From contig JAMXIF010001183.1 in NCBI GenBank assembly GCA_028583685.1, positions 11,935,117-11,999,116 of the forward strand: DNA of 64,000 nt, read 5' to 3'. The notes below the pieces were generated by a model. It was not told the DNA's origin. It saw nothing but the letters and a program-made list of their open reading frames with translations, and searched no databases. Source of the stretch: Petaurus breviceps papuanus (taxonomy: Eukaryota; Chordata; Mammalia; Diprotodontia; Petauridae). A program made the translations under genes and the position numbers. Position 1 is the first letter of the stretch, and every line of letters begins with the position of its first letter. Shown one piece after another: positions 1 through 11,624 of this stretch.

Positions 1-37
1 CACACCCATATACACATATGTATGTATATCAATTTGC

Positions 38-175
38 AAAGTTTACATACTTTATCTCGTTTGAGTTTCATAACCACACACAGAGTGGGTACTACAGACA
101 TCAATACCTCCATTTTACAGATGATGATACTGAGGCTTGGAGAGGTTCAGTGACTTGAGAAAGCTAGGTGACAAA
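38..175 (-). mobile_element. MIR/Mon-type CORE-SINE fragment
   Basis: CATTTTACAGATGATGATAC and TGAGGCTTGGAGAGGTTCAG are the reverse of the CORE-SINE middle. Confidence 0.7.
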
Positions 176-177
176 AT

Positions 178-415
178 GGACAGAGCACTGGACCTTGTGA
201 CCTGATAACCAATTTAGCTTCAGACTCCAGTTGTGTGTCCCGGGTAAGTCACTTTACTTCTTCCCGACTCGGTTTCCTCATCTCTAAAGTGGGGATAATC
301 ATAGGACTTACTCTCCCAGGGTTGTCAAGAGGATCGAATGGGATCATATTTGTAACGTGCTTTGGAAGCTTTCAAGTGCTATATAAATGTTAGCTGGCAT
401 CGTTGTTATTCTTCA
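178..415 (+). mobile_element. MIR/Mon-type CORE-SINE
   Basis: CAGAGCACTGGACCTTGTGA head, GGTTTCCTCATCTCTAAAGT core, GGTTGTCAAGAGGATCGAAT and an AAGTGCTATATAAATGTTAG end. Confidence 0.8.
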
Positions 416-894
416 TCAGGTGGAATTGTCAAGATGTTGACCTAGATGCACAGGAAAATTATTCACTAGCAGAGTTTTAAAAGTGATCTGAAGAAGATGA
501 CATAAGCAAGTTGTAAAACAGCATGATCCTGTGCAAGTAGGAGTAGGAGTGACAGAGCTCGGAAGACTGGCGACGAATGCTGAGGATCACGAGAAGTGTT
601 TTTTAAAAAACACATTATTTTGGGGTCAAGAGGAAGATCCAACTACAGATAGCACAGATTTCAGGGTAGATGAAAGAATGATAAATGTCGGAGAGAAGGC
701 AGAACAATTTAACCCTTGTTTTGCTTCTCTTTTCTCTACCAAGGAGAATCGTCTTCATAATGGGAAGACTAGAGTAAAAATGGCAAGGGAGAGAAAACCC
801 AAGAAAATTGAGGAAAATCATCCCCACTGGGTTCAAGTTGCCAGGCCTGAGTGACCCTAGGGTAATAATAATGGCAACAAGGATAAGGTAAACT
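416..894. other. Unique DNA, no gene seen
   Basis: Holds a 107-codon chance frame (531-854, no ATG at its start) with no known domain and no splice context. No repeat recognised. Confidence 0.6.
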
Positions 895-1095
895 CCTGTT
901 TATTGAAGGTTTTGCATTTTACAAAGTACTTTCCTCCCAAACACCCTGTGAAGTGGGTAGCACAGGGATGATTATACCCATTTTACAGTTGAGGAAAGTG
1001 AGGCTTAATGAGGGGAGTGAGTTATCTGGTGCCACACAGATGGGAAGTGTTGAAGCTACGATTTGAAGCTAAGGTGTTTTGATCCCACAGGTCTC
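895..1095 (-). mobile_element. MIR/Mon-type CORE-SINE
   Basis: TTACAAAGTACTTTCCTCCC, CCATTTTACAGTTGAGGAAA, then a decayed tRNA-like part. Confidence 0.72.
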
Positions 1096-1285
1096 TCATA
1101 AATAAAATAGTAGATATGATTGCTAAGAAGAAAAAGAGTTATTATCATAAAAGTACTTTCTATGATTTTTTTTAGTCATGGAGAATCAGGTGTGTGAATG
1201 AGAGAAAGAAATGCTATATGAATTTTCTAAAAATAAAAATAATAAATAAAAGGAAGGGGAGAATAAGAATAAATTCTTTAGTCTA

Positions 1286-1486
1286 ATCGTGTCGAACTCA
1301 AACAGAAATGAAGCCCACTAAACTATATATAAGGATCCCTGCAGGCCATATATTGACTGAATTTTAAAATGCAACATTATCTATGTTTTATTGGATTTTT
1401 TTTATTTTCTTAAATATTTCCCAATTACATTTCAGTCCGGTTCTAGTTGCCCTTGGGAGTGCTGTGGGCCAGATGTCTGACACTTT
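1286..1486. mobile_element. Non-autonomous DNA transposon (MITE), decayed
   Basis: The left end GTGTCGAACTCAAA and right end GTCTGACAC are decayed inverted termini around AT-rich text with CTTAAATATTTCCCAATTAC, a short repeat I recall as common in marsupials. Family unassigned. Confidence 0.5.
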
Positions 1487-1594
1487 TGCTTTGGGCTATT
1501 AGGCGATGAACTTAACTTTGATTCCTGGTGAAATTCTAAAACCTATCGTTGACATGATGGTTTATGAATATTTAGAAAAGGAAGTGGTAATCAC

Positions 1595-1811
1595 TGAGAC
1601 CCAGTTAGCAAAGCTTCATCAAGAACAGGTTGTGCCAGACTAACCTAATTTCCTTTTTTCGTTTTTGGCAGTGTTACTAGACTGGTAGACCATAGAAATA
1701 TAGTAGGTATCATATTTCTGAGTTTTAATGAGACATTTAACAATGTCTCTCCTGTTATCCTCATAGACAAGATGGAAAGCTATCACCTAGATAATCCTGC
1801 TAGCGGGAAAA
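1595..1811 (+). mobile_element. L3/CR1 LINE, reverse-transcriptase part, first segment
   Basis: TCAAGAACAGGTTGTGCCAG followed by AGACTAACCTAATTTCC and a decayed stretch matching the CR1 text for the spacer before DFSKAFDKV. It continues after a SINE at 1933. Confidence 0.7.
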
Positions 1812-1932
1812 TTTCATAGGAGCACAGATTCAGAAGGAGAAGGGACCTTAAGAGACCATCTTATCAAACCTTCTTCTGTAAAATCTGTCATTTTACAGAT
1901 GAGGAAATGAGACCAAGAAAGGTCTGTTCTTG
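1812..1932 (-). mobile_element. CORE-SINE inserted in the L3/CR1 copy
   Basis: CAGAAGGAGAAGGGACCTTA and CATTTTACAGATGAGGAAAT. L3 text lies on both sides. Confidence 0.62.
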
Positions 1933-2235
1933 TTGAATTACTGGACTCAAAGAATAGTGATTAACAGACTGATGCTAATCTGGAAGGTGAGTCTCTAGCA
2001 GAATGCTTTTATGTCCTATGCTCAACATTCTTTTATCAGTGACATATGAAAGTATGAATGGCATGTATCAAATTTATAGGTAACATAAAGTTAGGAGAGA
2101 AAGCTAATATGTTGAATAGTAGACACAGAGATCTTGAAAGGCTAGAAATATGAGCTAAATCTTATAAGATTAAACATAACAGGGAAAAATGTAATGTCCT
2201 AAACTTAGGTTTGAACCATCAATTATATAGGATAT
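1933..2235 (+). mobile_element. L3/CR1 LINE, second segment
   Basis: This continues the copy at 1595. It includes ACATTCTTTTATCAGTGACA (CR1 NxFINDL region), a diverged FADDTKL region (GGTAACATAAAGTTAGGAG) and CTTGAAAGGCTAGAAATATG. Confidence 0.7.
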
Positions 2236-2296
2236 TCCAAAAGTCTCATTGCAGCTTTAACCCCTTAAAGCTTATTAATAGCTATTTGAACTATTA

Positions 2297-2555
2297 AAGG
2301 GTGGCTAGGTGATACAGTGGGTAGAGTACAGGGCCTTGAATTAGGAAGACTCATTTTCCTGAGTTAAAATCTGATCTCAGATACTTCTAGCTATATAATC
2401 CTGGGCAAGTCATTTAACTCTGTCTGTCTCAGTTTCCTTATCTATAAAATGAGCTGGAGAAAGAAATGACAAACCACTCCAGTATCTCTGCCAAGAAAAC
2501 CCCAAATGGGGTCATGAAGAGTCAGACACAGCTGAAAAATGATTGAATAACAAAA
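2297..2555 (+). mobile_element. Mar-1 SINE
   Basis: tRNA-like head (GGTGGCTAGGTGATACAGTG), the CORE segment, and the Bov-B-like tail CCAGTATCTCTGCC...GGGGTCATGAAGAGTCAGAC. Full length. Confidence 0.88.
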
Positions 2556-2706
2556 TGGCAGCTCTATTGAGAGTATGGATTTGACTCGGTCACCTTTCAA
2601 GTCCTTTCTAACTAAGATTCTATCACTCCCCTGATTTTTATTCTAGTGTCCTTACTCTCCAAATAGCACTGTTCTCTTTGTGTACCTAATAAGGTCCAAA
2701 TACGTA

Positions 2707-2760
2707 TCAGTCACCACCACTACTACTACCACCACCATCATCATCATCATCATCATCACT
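2707..2760. repeat. (ACC)n/(ATC)n tract
   Basis: CACCACCACTACTACTACCA then CATCATCATCATCATCATCA. Confidence 0.9.
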
Positions 2761-2883
2761 ATTATCCTCATACTTATCCCCCAACTCCCATGATAGCCAT
2801 CTAAAATTGTTCTCATGACTAAACTGTCCTTCCCTCTTACCTTTGCCCCTTGGAATCCATTATTTCTTTTAAGAATAAATTTA

Positions 2884-5134
2884 AGGTGGCAGATCCAAGA
2901 TGGTAGAAAAAAGGCAGGGACTTGCCTGAGTCCTTCCAAATTCCCCTCTAAGTAACTTTAAATAATGCCTCACAATGAATTCTGGAGCTGCAGAACCCAC
3001 AAAAGGATGGGGTGAAACAATTTTCCAACCCAAGACAACTTAGAAAATTGGTAGGAAAGGTCTGTCCATTGGGTCAGTCCATTGGAGTGCAGTTCAGCAC
3101 TGGCTTGGTCCCAGAAAACCAGCAGCAGTCTGTGGGGGGTGACCAAATCAGCTGCAGCAGCTGAAAGAGCTCTCAGCCCACAGATGGTAAGGGGAATGGG
3201 TCAGAAGGAGATTACAGGAGTTTCTTTGCTGGCATTGGGCACAGGACTCTGTTGCATTGCTCCTGTGCATATCTGGGTTACAGTCCCATGGCTAGAAGTG
3301 CTAGCACACCAGAGATTGTAGTCACAGGAGAGTAAGGCCCTTATCACAGAAGGGCAGAAAAGAGTGCTTGTGGTCATTCACAAACCAGAGCACAGGCAAG
3401 GAAAGTGATAAACAAATCTCTTCTTATATCGTACCACCTTGGAAGAACTAAAAACTCCTAGAACTACCTCTAGCATAGCTGCACCAAAAAACCTGAAGCT
3501 AGGGACCATGACCCTTCTATCCCAGAAGCAGGGTCAAATTTAAGTATCAAGTTAAAAATCAAGAAATAGGCTGGAAAAATGAGCAAACAACAATAATAAA
3601 AAGCACTAGACTATAGAAAGTTACTATGGTGACAGTGGACGTGAAAACATAAACTCAGAAGACAAAAAGACAAAGTCAAAACAGCTTCATCCAAAGCCTT
3701 GAAGGAAAATGCAAATTCATCTCAGGCCCAAAAAGAATCTTTGGAATAGATTAAAAAGGATTTTAAAAATCAAATAAGAGAAGTAGAGGAAAAAATGGGA
3801 AAAGAAATGAGAAGGATGAAAGAAAATCATGAAAAAAGAGTCAGCAGCTTGGCAAAGGAGGCACAGAAAATACTGAAGAAAATACTACTTTAAAAAATGG
3901 AATTGGTCAAATGGCAAAAGAGGCATAAAAACCCACTGAATAGAACTCCTTAAAAAACAGAATAAGCCAAAAGGAAAAGAAGGTACAAAAGGTCGCTGAA
4001 GAAAATAATTCCTTTATAATTGGGCAAGTGAGAAATCAAGAAGCAATAAATCAAAATCAAAAGAATAAAAAAAAGAGGACAATATGAAATATCTCATTGG
4101 AAAAACAACTGACCTGAAAAATAGATCCAGGAGAGATAATTTAAGAATTATTTAACTACTTGAAAGCCATGATTAAAACAAAAAGCTAATTCAAGAAATT
4201 ATCATGGAAAACTTCCCTGATATCTAGAACCAGAGGATAAAATTGATATTAAAAGAATCTACTGATCACATTCTGAAAAAGATTCCCAAATGAAAACTCC
4301 CAGGAATATTCTAGCCAAATTTCAGAGCTTCCATGTCGAGGAGAAAATATTGCAAACAGCCAGAAAGAAACAATTCAAATATTGTAGAGCCACAGGCAGG
4401 ATAACACAAGGTTTAGCAGCTTCTACATTAAAGGATTAGAGGGATTGGAAGGTGATATTCTGGAGGGCAAAGGAGCTAGAATTACAACCAAGAATCACCT
4501 ACACAGTAAAATTGAGTATAATCTTTCAGGAGAAAAAAGATAGATTTTTAATGAAATAGAAAACTTTCAAGCATTTCTGATGAAAAGACCAGAGCTGAAT
4601 AGAAAATTTGACTTTCAAATACTAAAACTCAAGAGAAGTGTAAAAAAGCAAACAGGAAAGAGAAATAAGGAATTCAGTAAAGTTAAACTGTTTACATTCC
4701 TACATGGGAAGATGATACTCATAAATCCTAAGAACTTCCTCATTATTAGGGCAATTAGAATATAGACATACATGGAGGGCATGAGTGTAAATTCAATATG
4801 ATGGGATGATGTCTACATAAATATAAGGAATGAGAAAGAAGAATGTAGTGGGAGAAGGGGGAAAGGAGAGGTAGAATGAGGTAAATTATCTCACATAAGA
4901 GACATAAAGGAGCTTATACAGTGGAGGGGAAGAAGGGGGATATGAGAGGGAGTACTTGAACCTTACTCTTATCAGAATTGGCTCAAAGTGGGAATAACAT
5001 ACACACTCAATTGGATATAGAATCTATCTTACCCTATAGGAAAGTAGGAGAGAAAGTGGAAAAGAGAAGGGAGGGAGGATTGGAGGAGGTGGTAGTTAGA
5101 AGCAAAACACTTTTAAGGATGGTCAGAGTAAAAG

Positions 5135-5199
<65 letters not shown>

Positions 5200-5401
5200 G
5201 GTAGGGGGAATAGGATGGAGGGAAATATACAATCAGTAATCACAAACCATTGTACAGCAATATTGTATGATGATCAGTTGTAAATAAATTAGCTGTTCTC
5301 AGCAAGACAGCGATCCAAGAAAATTCTGAAGGACTTATGATGAAAAATGTTGCCCATCTCAGAGAAAAATCTTATGGAGTCTGAATGGATTGTCCACCAA
5401 T
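2884..5401 (+). mobile_element. Half-L1 (HAL1-like): 5' UTR and ORF1, with ORF2 almost wholly absent
   Basis: The 5' part (GATCCAAGATGGTAG at about 2890) resembles a marsupial L1 leader. ORF1 is decayed but recognisable from about 3590 to 4640, with the coiled-coil region and a C-terminus resembling that of the 32-38 kb L1 (KRPELNRKFDF). An inter-ORF region with a (GA)n tract follows. The first codons of ORF2 appear at 5215 (MEGNIQSVITN), then the sequence jumps near 5245 to the L1 3' end (TGTACAGCAATATTGTATGA and the CTTCTCAGCAA-type 3' UTR). About 3.7 kb of ORF2 is missing. This may be a HAL1 family member or a one-off deletion. Confidence 0.75.
5135..5197. repeat. (GA)n tract within the half-L1
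   Basis: Pure GAGA run with one AA break, in the spacer before the ORF2 start. Confidence 0.9.
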
Positions 5402-5515
5402 AGAATATATAGACTTTGAGGGAAAGAATTATTTCACTTTTGTCTTTGTATCCCCATATCCTATAATAGTACCTGACAAATAGTCAATAGTTAATACATG
5501 TTTATTGACTGACTG
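5402..5515 (+). mobile_element. L2 LINE 3' end
   Basis: TTTTGTCTTTGTATCCCCAT and CATGTTTATTGACTGACTG. Confidence 0.7.
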
Positions 5516-5747
5516 GTGGAGGATAGGGTAAAGAGAAGCAGATCAGTGGGAATACCCATTCCAATAATTTACCAGACAGAAATTCCTAAAGTCTCCCATG
5601 AAATGCCATCTGAGAATGTTCTAGAAGGGCAACCTCCTAGTTCCAACTCCACCTACTATAAAACTTGGGAGAATTCTGACTTCAGATTCATCAGAGTAAT
5701 AATTAAGAACAAAAACAAGAATAATGACTAGTATTTATATAGCCCTC

Positions 5748-5835
5748 GCCGATTGTTGTTTATCCTTTGTTCTTGAAGGATGTAACATCAGGGAGGTGAG
5801 TCCATGACTTGCATATAATTGTCAAGAACTTTGAC
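5748..5835 (+). mobile_element. Fragment of a fourth SINE-like repeat
   Basis: TTTATCCTTTGTTCTTGAAG, ACATCAGGGAGGTGAGTCCA and ATGACTTGCATATAA match the start of the 13.06 kb copy. Confidence 0.5.
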
Positions 5836-5844
5836 ATGATTTTA

Positions 5845-6082
5845 CTGTTGTTGAGTTGTTTCAGTTATTTCCTACCCTTTGTGAACTCATTTGGAGTTTT
5901 CTTGGCAAAGATACTACAGTTGTCTGCCATTTCCTTCTCTAGCTCATATTACAGATGAGGAAACTGAGGAAACTAAAACATGGCTAAAAAAGACTTGTCT
6001 ACAATCATAAAGGTAGTAAGTGATAGAGGCAAGATTTGAACCCAACTCTTCTGAAACCAAACTCAGTGATACCATGCCTCAT
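5845..6082 (-). mobile_element. Mar-1 SINE
   Basis: Reverse copy with TTGAGTTGTTTCAGTTATTT (tail), TTTTCTTGGCAAAGATACTA and the CORE CAGATGAGGAAACTGAGG. A SINE1 copy follows at once. Confidence 0.82.
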
Positions 6083-6090
6083 TCTCCACC

Positions 6091-6250
6091 TTTTTTTTTT
6101 TTTTTGCTTTTTGGAGGGCAATTGGGTTTAAGTGACTTGCCCAAGGTCACACGGCAAGTTTTTGTGTTAAGTGTCTGAAGCTGGATTTGAACTCAGGTCT
6201 TCCTGACTCCAGGGTGGGTATTCTATTCACTGTGCCACCTAGACATGCTT
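6091..6250 (-). mobile_element. Poly-A tailed tRNA SINE (SINE1 type)
   Basis: T15 run, then GCTTTTTGGAGGGCAATTGG, the reverse tRNA-like body and CTGTGCCACCTAGACATG. TCCACCTTT at 6085 recurs at 6251, a likely target duplication. Poly-A SINEs of this type use L1 enzymes. Confidence 0.85.
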
Positions 6251-7127
6251 TCCACCTTTCTTTAGGGTGCTTATTCCCTTACTCCCCACTCTACTTATTA
6301 ATCACTTGTTCATGTTTGTAGCTCCCTTGATGGCTAGTACCATCTATTCTCAATAGTTGTTGAATTGCATAGCCCTCCTGTTTTAAGAAGAATATTAGCA
6401 CATAAAAAAGCCAAGTTATTTATGGTACTCAGTTTTTATTCCCCAACACTAAGAAGATGGGTAGATGGTAATAATCATGGTCATTAGAGCTTTTCAAAGA
6501 ATTTTAGAATCATTGCATTCGACATGTAGTTTCTAAGAAGAATCAAGACCTCTCCCATAAACTGAGATTAAACATTAACATGAAAAATATTTGCATCTGA
6601 AATTGAAATTGTGAAGTTGACCTAGTTACACATCTATCTTTCCCTCCCCCACCTTATTTGTTACCTTTTTATGATCAGAGGTATGAGACTTGAAGGGATA
6701 AAACTTGTGGTGAAGTAGTTCACCACACTATCTTGTTTGCTGGGTGTAAAAATGAGAGAGAAATCACAGGAGGCTTTAGATGAGAAAGCCCCAAAATGTC
6801 CCAAGTAAAGCTATCATTTTCATAGCATAAATTCAAAAGTTCAGTAAATGAGAAAATATCCATTTACATGTTAACACTGGTTGAGAAAAGTCCGAAGTTT
6901 TAATAGAAGATCTCTGTAGAAGCGAGTCACAGACCTAAAGACAGAATTCTTTGTTGGTAAGTGGTACTTTTTACTTCTCTTTCCTTGTGGGATTTTTTTT
7001 GGTTTCATATTATTTTGAAATCTTCATTTTTGTGTGAAGTATATCATGTAAATTTATGGCTTGAAGTATACAAGTAAGTCAATTATGTTTATTGAGTATC
7101 TAATCTATTATTGGACAATATTGGGGA
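6251..7127. other. Unique DNA, no gene seen
   Basis: AT-rich. No repeat, exon or RNA gene recognised. Confidence 0.6.
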
Positions 7128-7245
7128 GGGGGATATGTGTATATGTATATATACACACATATATGTATATGTGTATAAATATATACACACATATACATAT
7201 ATTAATATATACACAGACACACATGTGTATATGTGTGTGTATGTA
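7128..7245. repeat. Mixed (TATG/CACA)n microsatellite
   Basis: Alternating purine-pyrimidine stretch of TATG, TATA and CACA units. Confidence 0.85.
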
Positions 7246-7379
7246 AAACAAAGGGTAAGCATGTCATGGATAGAATGCTGAATTGGGAAGCAGAAGATGC
7301 AGATTTTAGTCATGGCTTTCCTGCTCACCAACAGATAAGTTGCTTGAACTTTTCTTCTTATAAAATGAAGTTGGAATAG

Positions 7380-7572
7380 ATTATCACTAAGTTTGCTATT
7401 CAAAAGTGAAATGGATTCCCTTCCTGGATTTTCCTCCCTGGAGGTCTTCAAGCAATAATTGGTTAACTGCTTTTCAGGCATGTTAGAGGGAGGATTTTTT
7501 TTTAAGGATGGGTTGAAATAAGTGATCATTGAAATTTATTCTGCCTCTTGGATCCAATGATTCTGTAATTAT
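7380..7572 (+). mobile_element. L3/CR1 LINE 3' end
   Basis: CTTCCTGGATTTTCCTCC, GGAGGTCTTCAAGCAATAAT and GGATGGGTTGAAATAAGTGA follow the L3 3' end order, closing with CCAATGATTCTGTAATT. Confidence 0.65.
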
Positions 7573-7894
7573 GTGCTTTAGTTAAGACTTTTTGCTGGCT
7601 CAACATTCTAGGAATCGATAATTTCACATGACCCCTGTCCTCAAGAATCTAATTTAGATAGGGCTAGAATATGTGATGGAGATTTGAGAATACCAATAAA
7701 CAAATGTATAAGCTGGTTCAAATTAACACGGGGGCGATTTTGTATATATGCACATACATGGGATGTCAAGAGAAATTAGTTAACATTGGTTCCATGTGGC
7801 ACATAGACACAGTCTCATTGTTTTCTAATTACATCTTTTGATAAAATAGAGATACTGAGGAATGTGGGGTAAAGCAATGATCATGACAAAGTGG

Positions 7895-8095
7895 GGCTGA
7901 TTGTGGGAAGAGTCACAGATGTGAGGACTTTTGAGCTGAGTTTTCGAAGTGGGGAGAGATGGGAGCTGGCAGGAAGCAGACAGGAGGACACTGCAGGTAA
8001 GCAGAACAAGATGCCAGCAGCAGGTCGGGTGGAGGGTGAGAGATTTGTTAGACTGGCAGAAGCTAAGAAAGACTGTGGAAAATAGTTTTTTTTTA
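7895..8095 (-). mobile_element. Possible L2 LINE segment
   Basis: ACTTTTGAGCTGAGTTTTCG and a long purine-rich stretch resemble the reverse of the L2 region upstream of its 3' end. Weak. Confidence 0.35.
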
Positions 8096-8174
8096 AAGGC
8101 AGTGAAAGTATTGATGGATAGAGCATAAAAGAGCACAGTGGAGAGAATGTATAAACATAAAAGCAACAGTGGAC

Positions 8175-8400
8175 ATTTTCATTGCACTTTGAGGTTTGCA
8201 ATGTTATACATACATCATCTTATTTGAGTTTCATAACAATCCTCTGTGGTAGAGAATTAGTATCCCCATTTTATAACTGATGAAACTGAGGCTCAGAGAG
8301 GATAAAAGACTGTTCAGTTTTATGAAACTAGTAAATTTTGAAAGTGGGATTGAAATGCAAGTCTTTTTGGGCTTTAAGTCCAGAATTCTTTTTGTTCCCC
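8175..8400 (-). mobile_element. MIR/Mon-type CORE-SINE
   Basis: CATCATCTTATTTGAGTTTC, GATGAAACTGAGGCTCAGAG and a reverse tRNA-like part. Confidence 0.75.
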
Positions 8401-9104
8401 ACAGGCCCTATGGAGCTATATCCATAGGTATAAATAAGCCATAAATCAGCCTAAATGGTTAACATTCCCACTGAAGAGAGCTCATGTTGCTGTAATTCAA
8501 CAAGGCCTGGAAAGACAAAAGCTTAAGATGGTAGACTCCTTCTCCCCACTGAAATGGAAGAAAACACCATCCATCAGGCTGCAGGTGTCTGAAACAAGCA
8601 GCAAAAATGGGCAGCAGTTAGTTCTGCCATTTCAGTAAGTGGGATTAGGGAGATATTAGTGGCCGATGTGTTACTTCAGCTACTTATTTAATTTATTTAG
8701 AAAGATTACAGTATGACCTCAGAGGTGATCTGCTTCAATCAACATGAGAATGATTTCAGAATTTAGACCTTGATCTTGAGGGATCTTACACTCTAGCATT
8801 CAAGTGTGACATCTGAGTTAATATCATTTTTTAGAACTAAACATTATAGTTTGCTATTCATTTGCAGTATTCACTATTTTTAAAAAATAAAGGCGAATAT
8901 AACCAAACTGAATAGATAGGAGTGCATTTTTTCACTAAGATTTTCAGGAATCAGGTCTCTTAGCAGCTGTGCAATGCACGGTTGAGTGTTTGAGTTTTCT
9001 CCCAAAGCTAGCATACATTTATATCTCATTTATTTACTCCCTTTAATGAGCTTTTAGTGACAATAATGTGGGATAAATCTTGTATAAATTGTATTCCCCA
9101 CCCC
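8401..9104. other. Unique DNA, no gene seen
   Basis: No repeat or exon recognised. Confidence 0.6.
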
Positions 9105-9240
9105 TCTGGTATAGTGTAAGCTTCTTGAGGGTGGAAATTGTTTTTTTTTTTTCTCGTGTCAGAATCTCTTGTGTTTAGCACAATGCTTAGAACATGGAAG
9201 ACAAGAGATGCTTGGTGAATTGGAGTGAATTGAATTGGGA
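9105..9240 (+). mobile_element. L2 LINE 3' end
   Basis: AGTGTAAGCTTCTTGAGGGT, TTTAGCACAATGCTTAGAAC, GATGCTTGGTGAATTGG. Confidence 0.68.
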
Positions 9241-9894
9241 GATAGAAGAAATTAGACATAGTATCTAACATCATACAATCATATGTTTTACTTAATCTTT
9301 CCCAGATCCAGAATACAAACACCTCACTTATCACAAAGATATTTTAAACTTCAGCTTCCTGAAAGATAGACAAAAAAGATAGCAGGAAAAAGGGAGGGGA
9401 CGTACATTTTTAAAAACGTGTTATAAGCATAGTAGAAATAGGTGGCACATTGTCCATGCTCTGAGACTCATATGCTTTACTTCTGGTAGAAAACTGCAGA
9501 CTCTGGCTCAGAATCTATTGACTCTTACTTGAGAAACAGTTCTAATAAACTTGGCTTCTTTAGTGTCCTGGTCAATAACAGATCAGAGGCAGCAAATGAA
9601 ATGGAATATGGGGACAAGATCTGATCATGAGGGAGGAAAGAGGCAAAAACTGAGAAAGCTGGCACAAGAACTCAAAACTCACATCAGGTTGGGGAAATCA
9701 ATAGTGAAACTACTATGTACACCTCAATAGTGTATAGGGCACTCTGTGCACCTTGATATAGCCTTTCTCACTTAAAAAGCCTTTCAAAACTACTAGTTTC
9801 AGCTCTTAAAAAGGGGTACTTGTTATTTGAAAAAATTTTATATAGAAGAGCTAATTTTCTGACTGTCAGGAAAGAAGGCATAATTACATTCATT
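9241..9894. other. Unique DNA, no gene seen
   Basis: No repeat or exon recognised. A 102-codon - strand frame at 9026-9334 overlaps the L2 and is chance. Confidence 0.6.
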
Positions 9895-9998
9895 TAAAAT
9901 GAGACTGTAAGTTATAGATCTGTTTCAGTAGAAGGAGTTTCTACACTGGGAGTTCCTTCTCACTGATAAAGTTATGGGTCCAGGCCACACCATCTTTC
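9895..9998 (+). mobile_element. 3' part of a third tRNA-derived SINE family
   Basis: GTAAGTTATAGATCTGTTTC ... GGAGTTTCTACACTGGGAGT ... CACTGATAAAGTTATGGGTC. It shares its tail order with the copies at 56.0 and 58.1 kb. Confidence 0.5.
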
Positions 9999-10309
9999 CC
10001 TACCAAAGTATTAGTGGTGATCCAGTCCCTAAGTTCAAAAAGGGCTACCATCAAAATTCTAAGTCAAAGCTATTGGGACAGCTCTTTTTAAAAGTATCTT
10101 CTTTCTTTACTTTTTTTTTTTTTGCTTTTTCCTTTATTATTTACTTTCAAATAAAGTAGAAAATGGTGGTAGGACAGAGTGCTTGAAGAGAGAGAAGGTA
10201 TTAACCAAAGGAAGAAAGACACAGATAATGAAAAAAAAAAAGATGGAGGGGCATGTAGAAGGCAGTCTCAGCATACTAGAATAGAGCAAATAAAGATGAA
10301 AGAAGCCAA

Positions 10310-10500
10310 TTAGTCAGTTCACAACTATTTATTAAACACTTGCATGCTTGGCATGGTACTGAGCAGAGGAAATGCAAAGATAGGCAAAAGAAGCATGAAT
10401 TAGAGTGGGAAGACATCTCAATAAAAAAATACAAATATAGACAAAGCAGATGTGCTGTAATCTGAGAGGGGAGGGTGTTAACTGCTGAGGAAACAACAGA
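10310..10500 (-). mobile_element. L2 LINE 3' end
   Basis: CAACTATTTATTAAACACTT, GCATGGTACTGAGCAGAGGA, then TAGAGTGGGAAGACATCTC. Confidence 0.65.
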
Positions 10501-10869
10501 AGAAGGAAATGGGTGGTAGCCATGGAAAGTGATGGAGCAGCTGGGACAAAGAGAAATGGGGGCAATAGTTCAGATAACATCTCATCAGAACAAGTGCGGA
10601 ACCTAGAACTTAGATGTATGAGTCAATTTACTTCAGAGTCAGCGCTAGCCCAAAGGATAAAGTGTAATTTGTGGCAATGCACCCCAAATTCCTTCTCCAG
10701 TGCCTTCCTCTTCCTTGTTGGCTATATCCTTCCCAGGAACTCAGGTTTCAGAGTCCCCTACCTAGTGTTTCTCCAAAAAAAGAGTAATTTGGCAAATGAA
10801 TAATACCTGGTGGTGATGCTGGTAATCTTAATGTGATTAGTCTAGTCTAGACATCTCTTGAGGAAGGGG

Positions 10870-11045
10870 CACAGGATTGAGAGTTGGGTTTTAGTCTTTT
10901 TTTCTCCCTTTTACCACCTGTTTGACCCTGAATAACTCTCTTCATGTCTCTGGGCATCCATCAGTGTCCCCATCCGTAAAATGAAGGAACTGGACCAGGT
11001 GGTCCTTAAGGTGATTTCTTCTAGCTCTGGTAATCTCTATAAAAT
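10870..11045 (+). mobile_element. MIR-type CORE-SINE
   Basis: ACCTGTTTGACCCTGAATAA, CCCATCCGTAAAATGAAGGA and TTCTTCTAGCTCTGGTAATC. Confidence 0.7.
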
Positions 11046-11109
11046 GAAAGACTTATTAACACAGAGCCATAAGAAGGGTGAGGAAATCGCCTGGCTTGTG
11101 GGTGAGATG

Positions 11110-11210
11110 CTAACCTACATACACACATACACATACGTATATATGCACATGTCTATATACATGCATTCACACATATATACTCACATTAATGCATATTATA
11201 CACACAGGTG
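11110..11210. repeat. Mixed (CA/TA)n microsatellite
   Basis: Degenerate ACATACAC and TATATGCACA units. A similar GTATGT tract lies at 11540-11610. Confidence 0.75.
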
Positions 11211-11244
11211 GATATGTATGCTAGACATAACACACATAAAACCC

Positions 11245-11345
11245 CTTCACAAACTGTCCCTAACCTATCTTTCTAGGCTTTTCCTACAGTAGTCTCCTTC
11301 ATTCACTCTATATCCAGCTAAACTGACTTTCTCTCTAGTCCTCAT
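11245..11345 (+). mobile_element. L2 LINE ORF fragment
   Basis: CCCCTTCACAAACTGTCCCT and TATCCAGCTAAACTGACTTT match the L2 text for its C-terminal ORF. Confidence 0.5.
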
Positions 11346-11624
11346 ACATTTCTAAATTTATCTCTGAATTCCATGCCAGGTGGTACTTTCCTCACTGCTG
11401 ACTCATAGAATCTCTGATGTTCAAGACTAAGTATTAGCACCATCTTCCACGTAAAGCTGTTGCCGACTCTCCACCCCCAGCCCCAGCTAATTCTAGTAAA
11501 TCCTTTCTTCACTATTTGGTATTTTGTAAGTAAGTATATGGGGAATGTGTATATACGTATAATATGTATGCAAATGTATGTGTACATGTGTATGTATGTA
11601 TGCATGTATGTAACTACTATCTCC

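Noticed and set aside
531-854. A 107-codon + strand frame
   Set aside because: It begins at a GTG-type codon and the composition looks random; no family recognised.
4978-5283. A 101-codon frame with an Arg-Glu run
   Set aside because: It is the spacer and GA tract of the half-L1.
7089-7529. A 146-codon - strand frame
   Set aside because: It spans an L3 remnant and a TATG/CACA microsatellite; no protein family resemblance.
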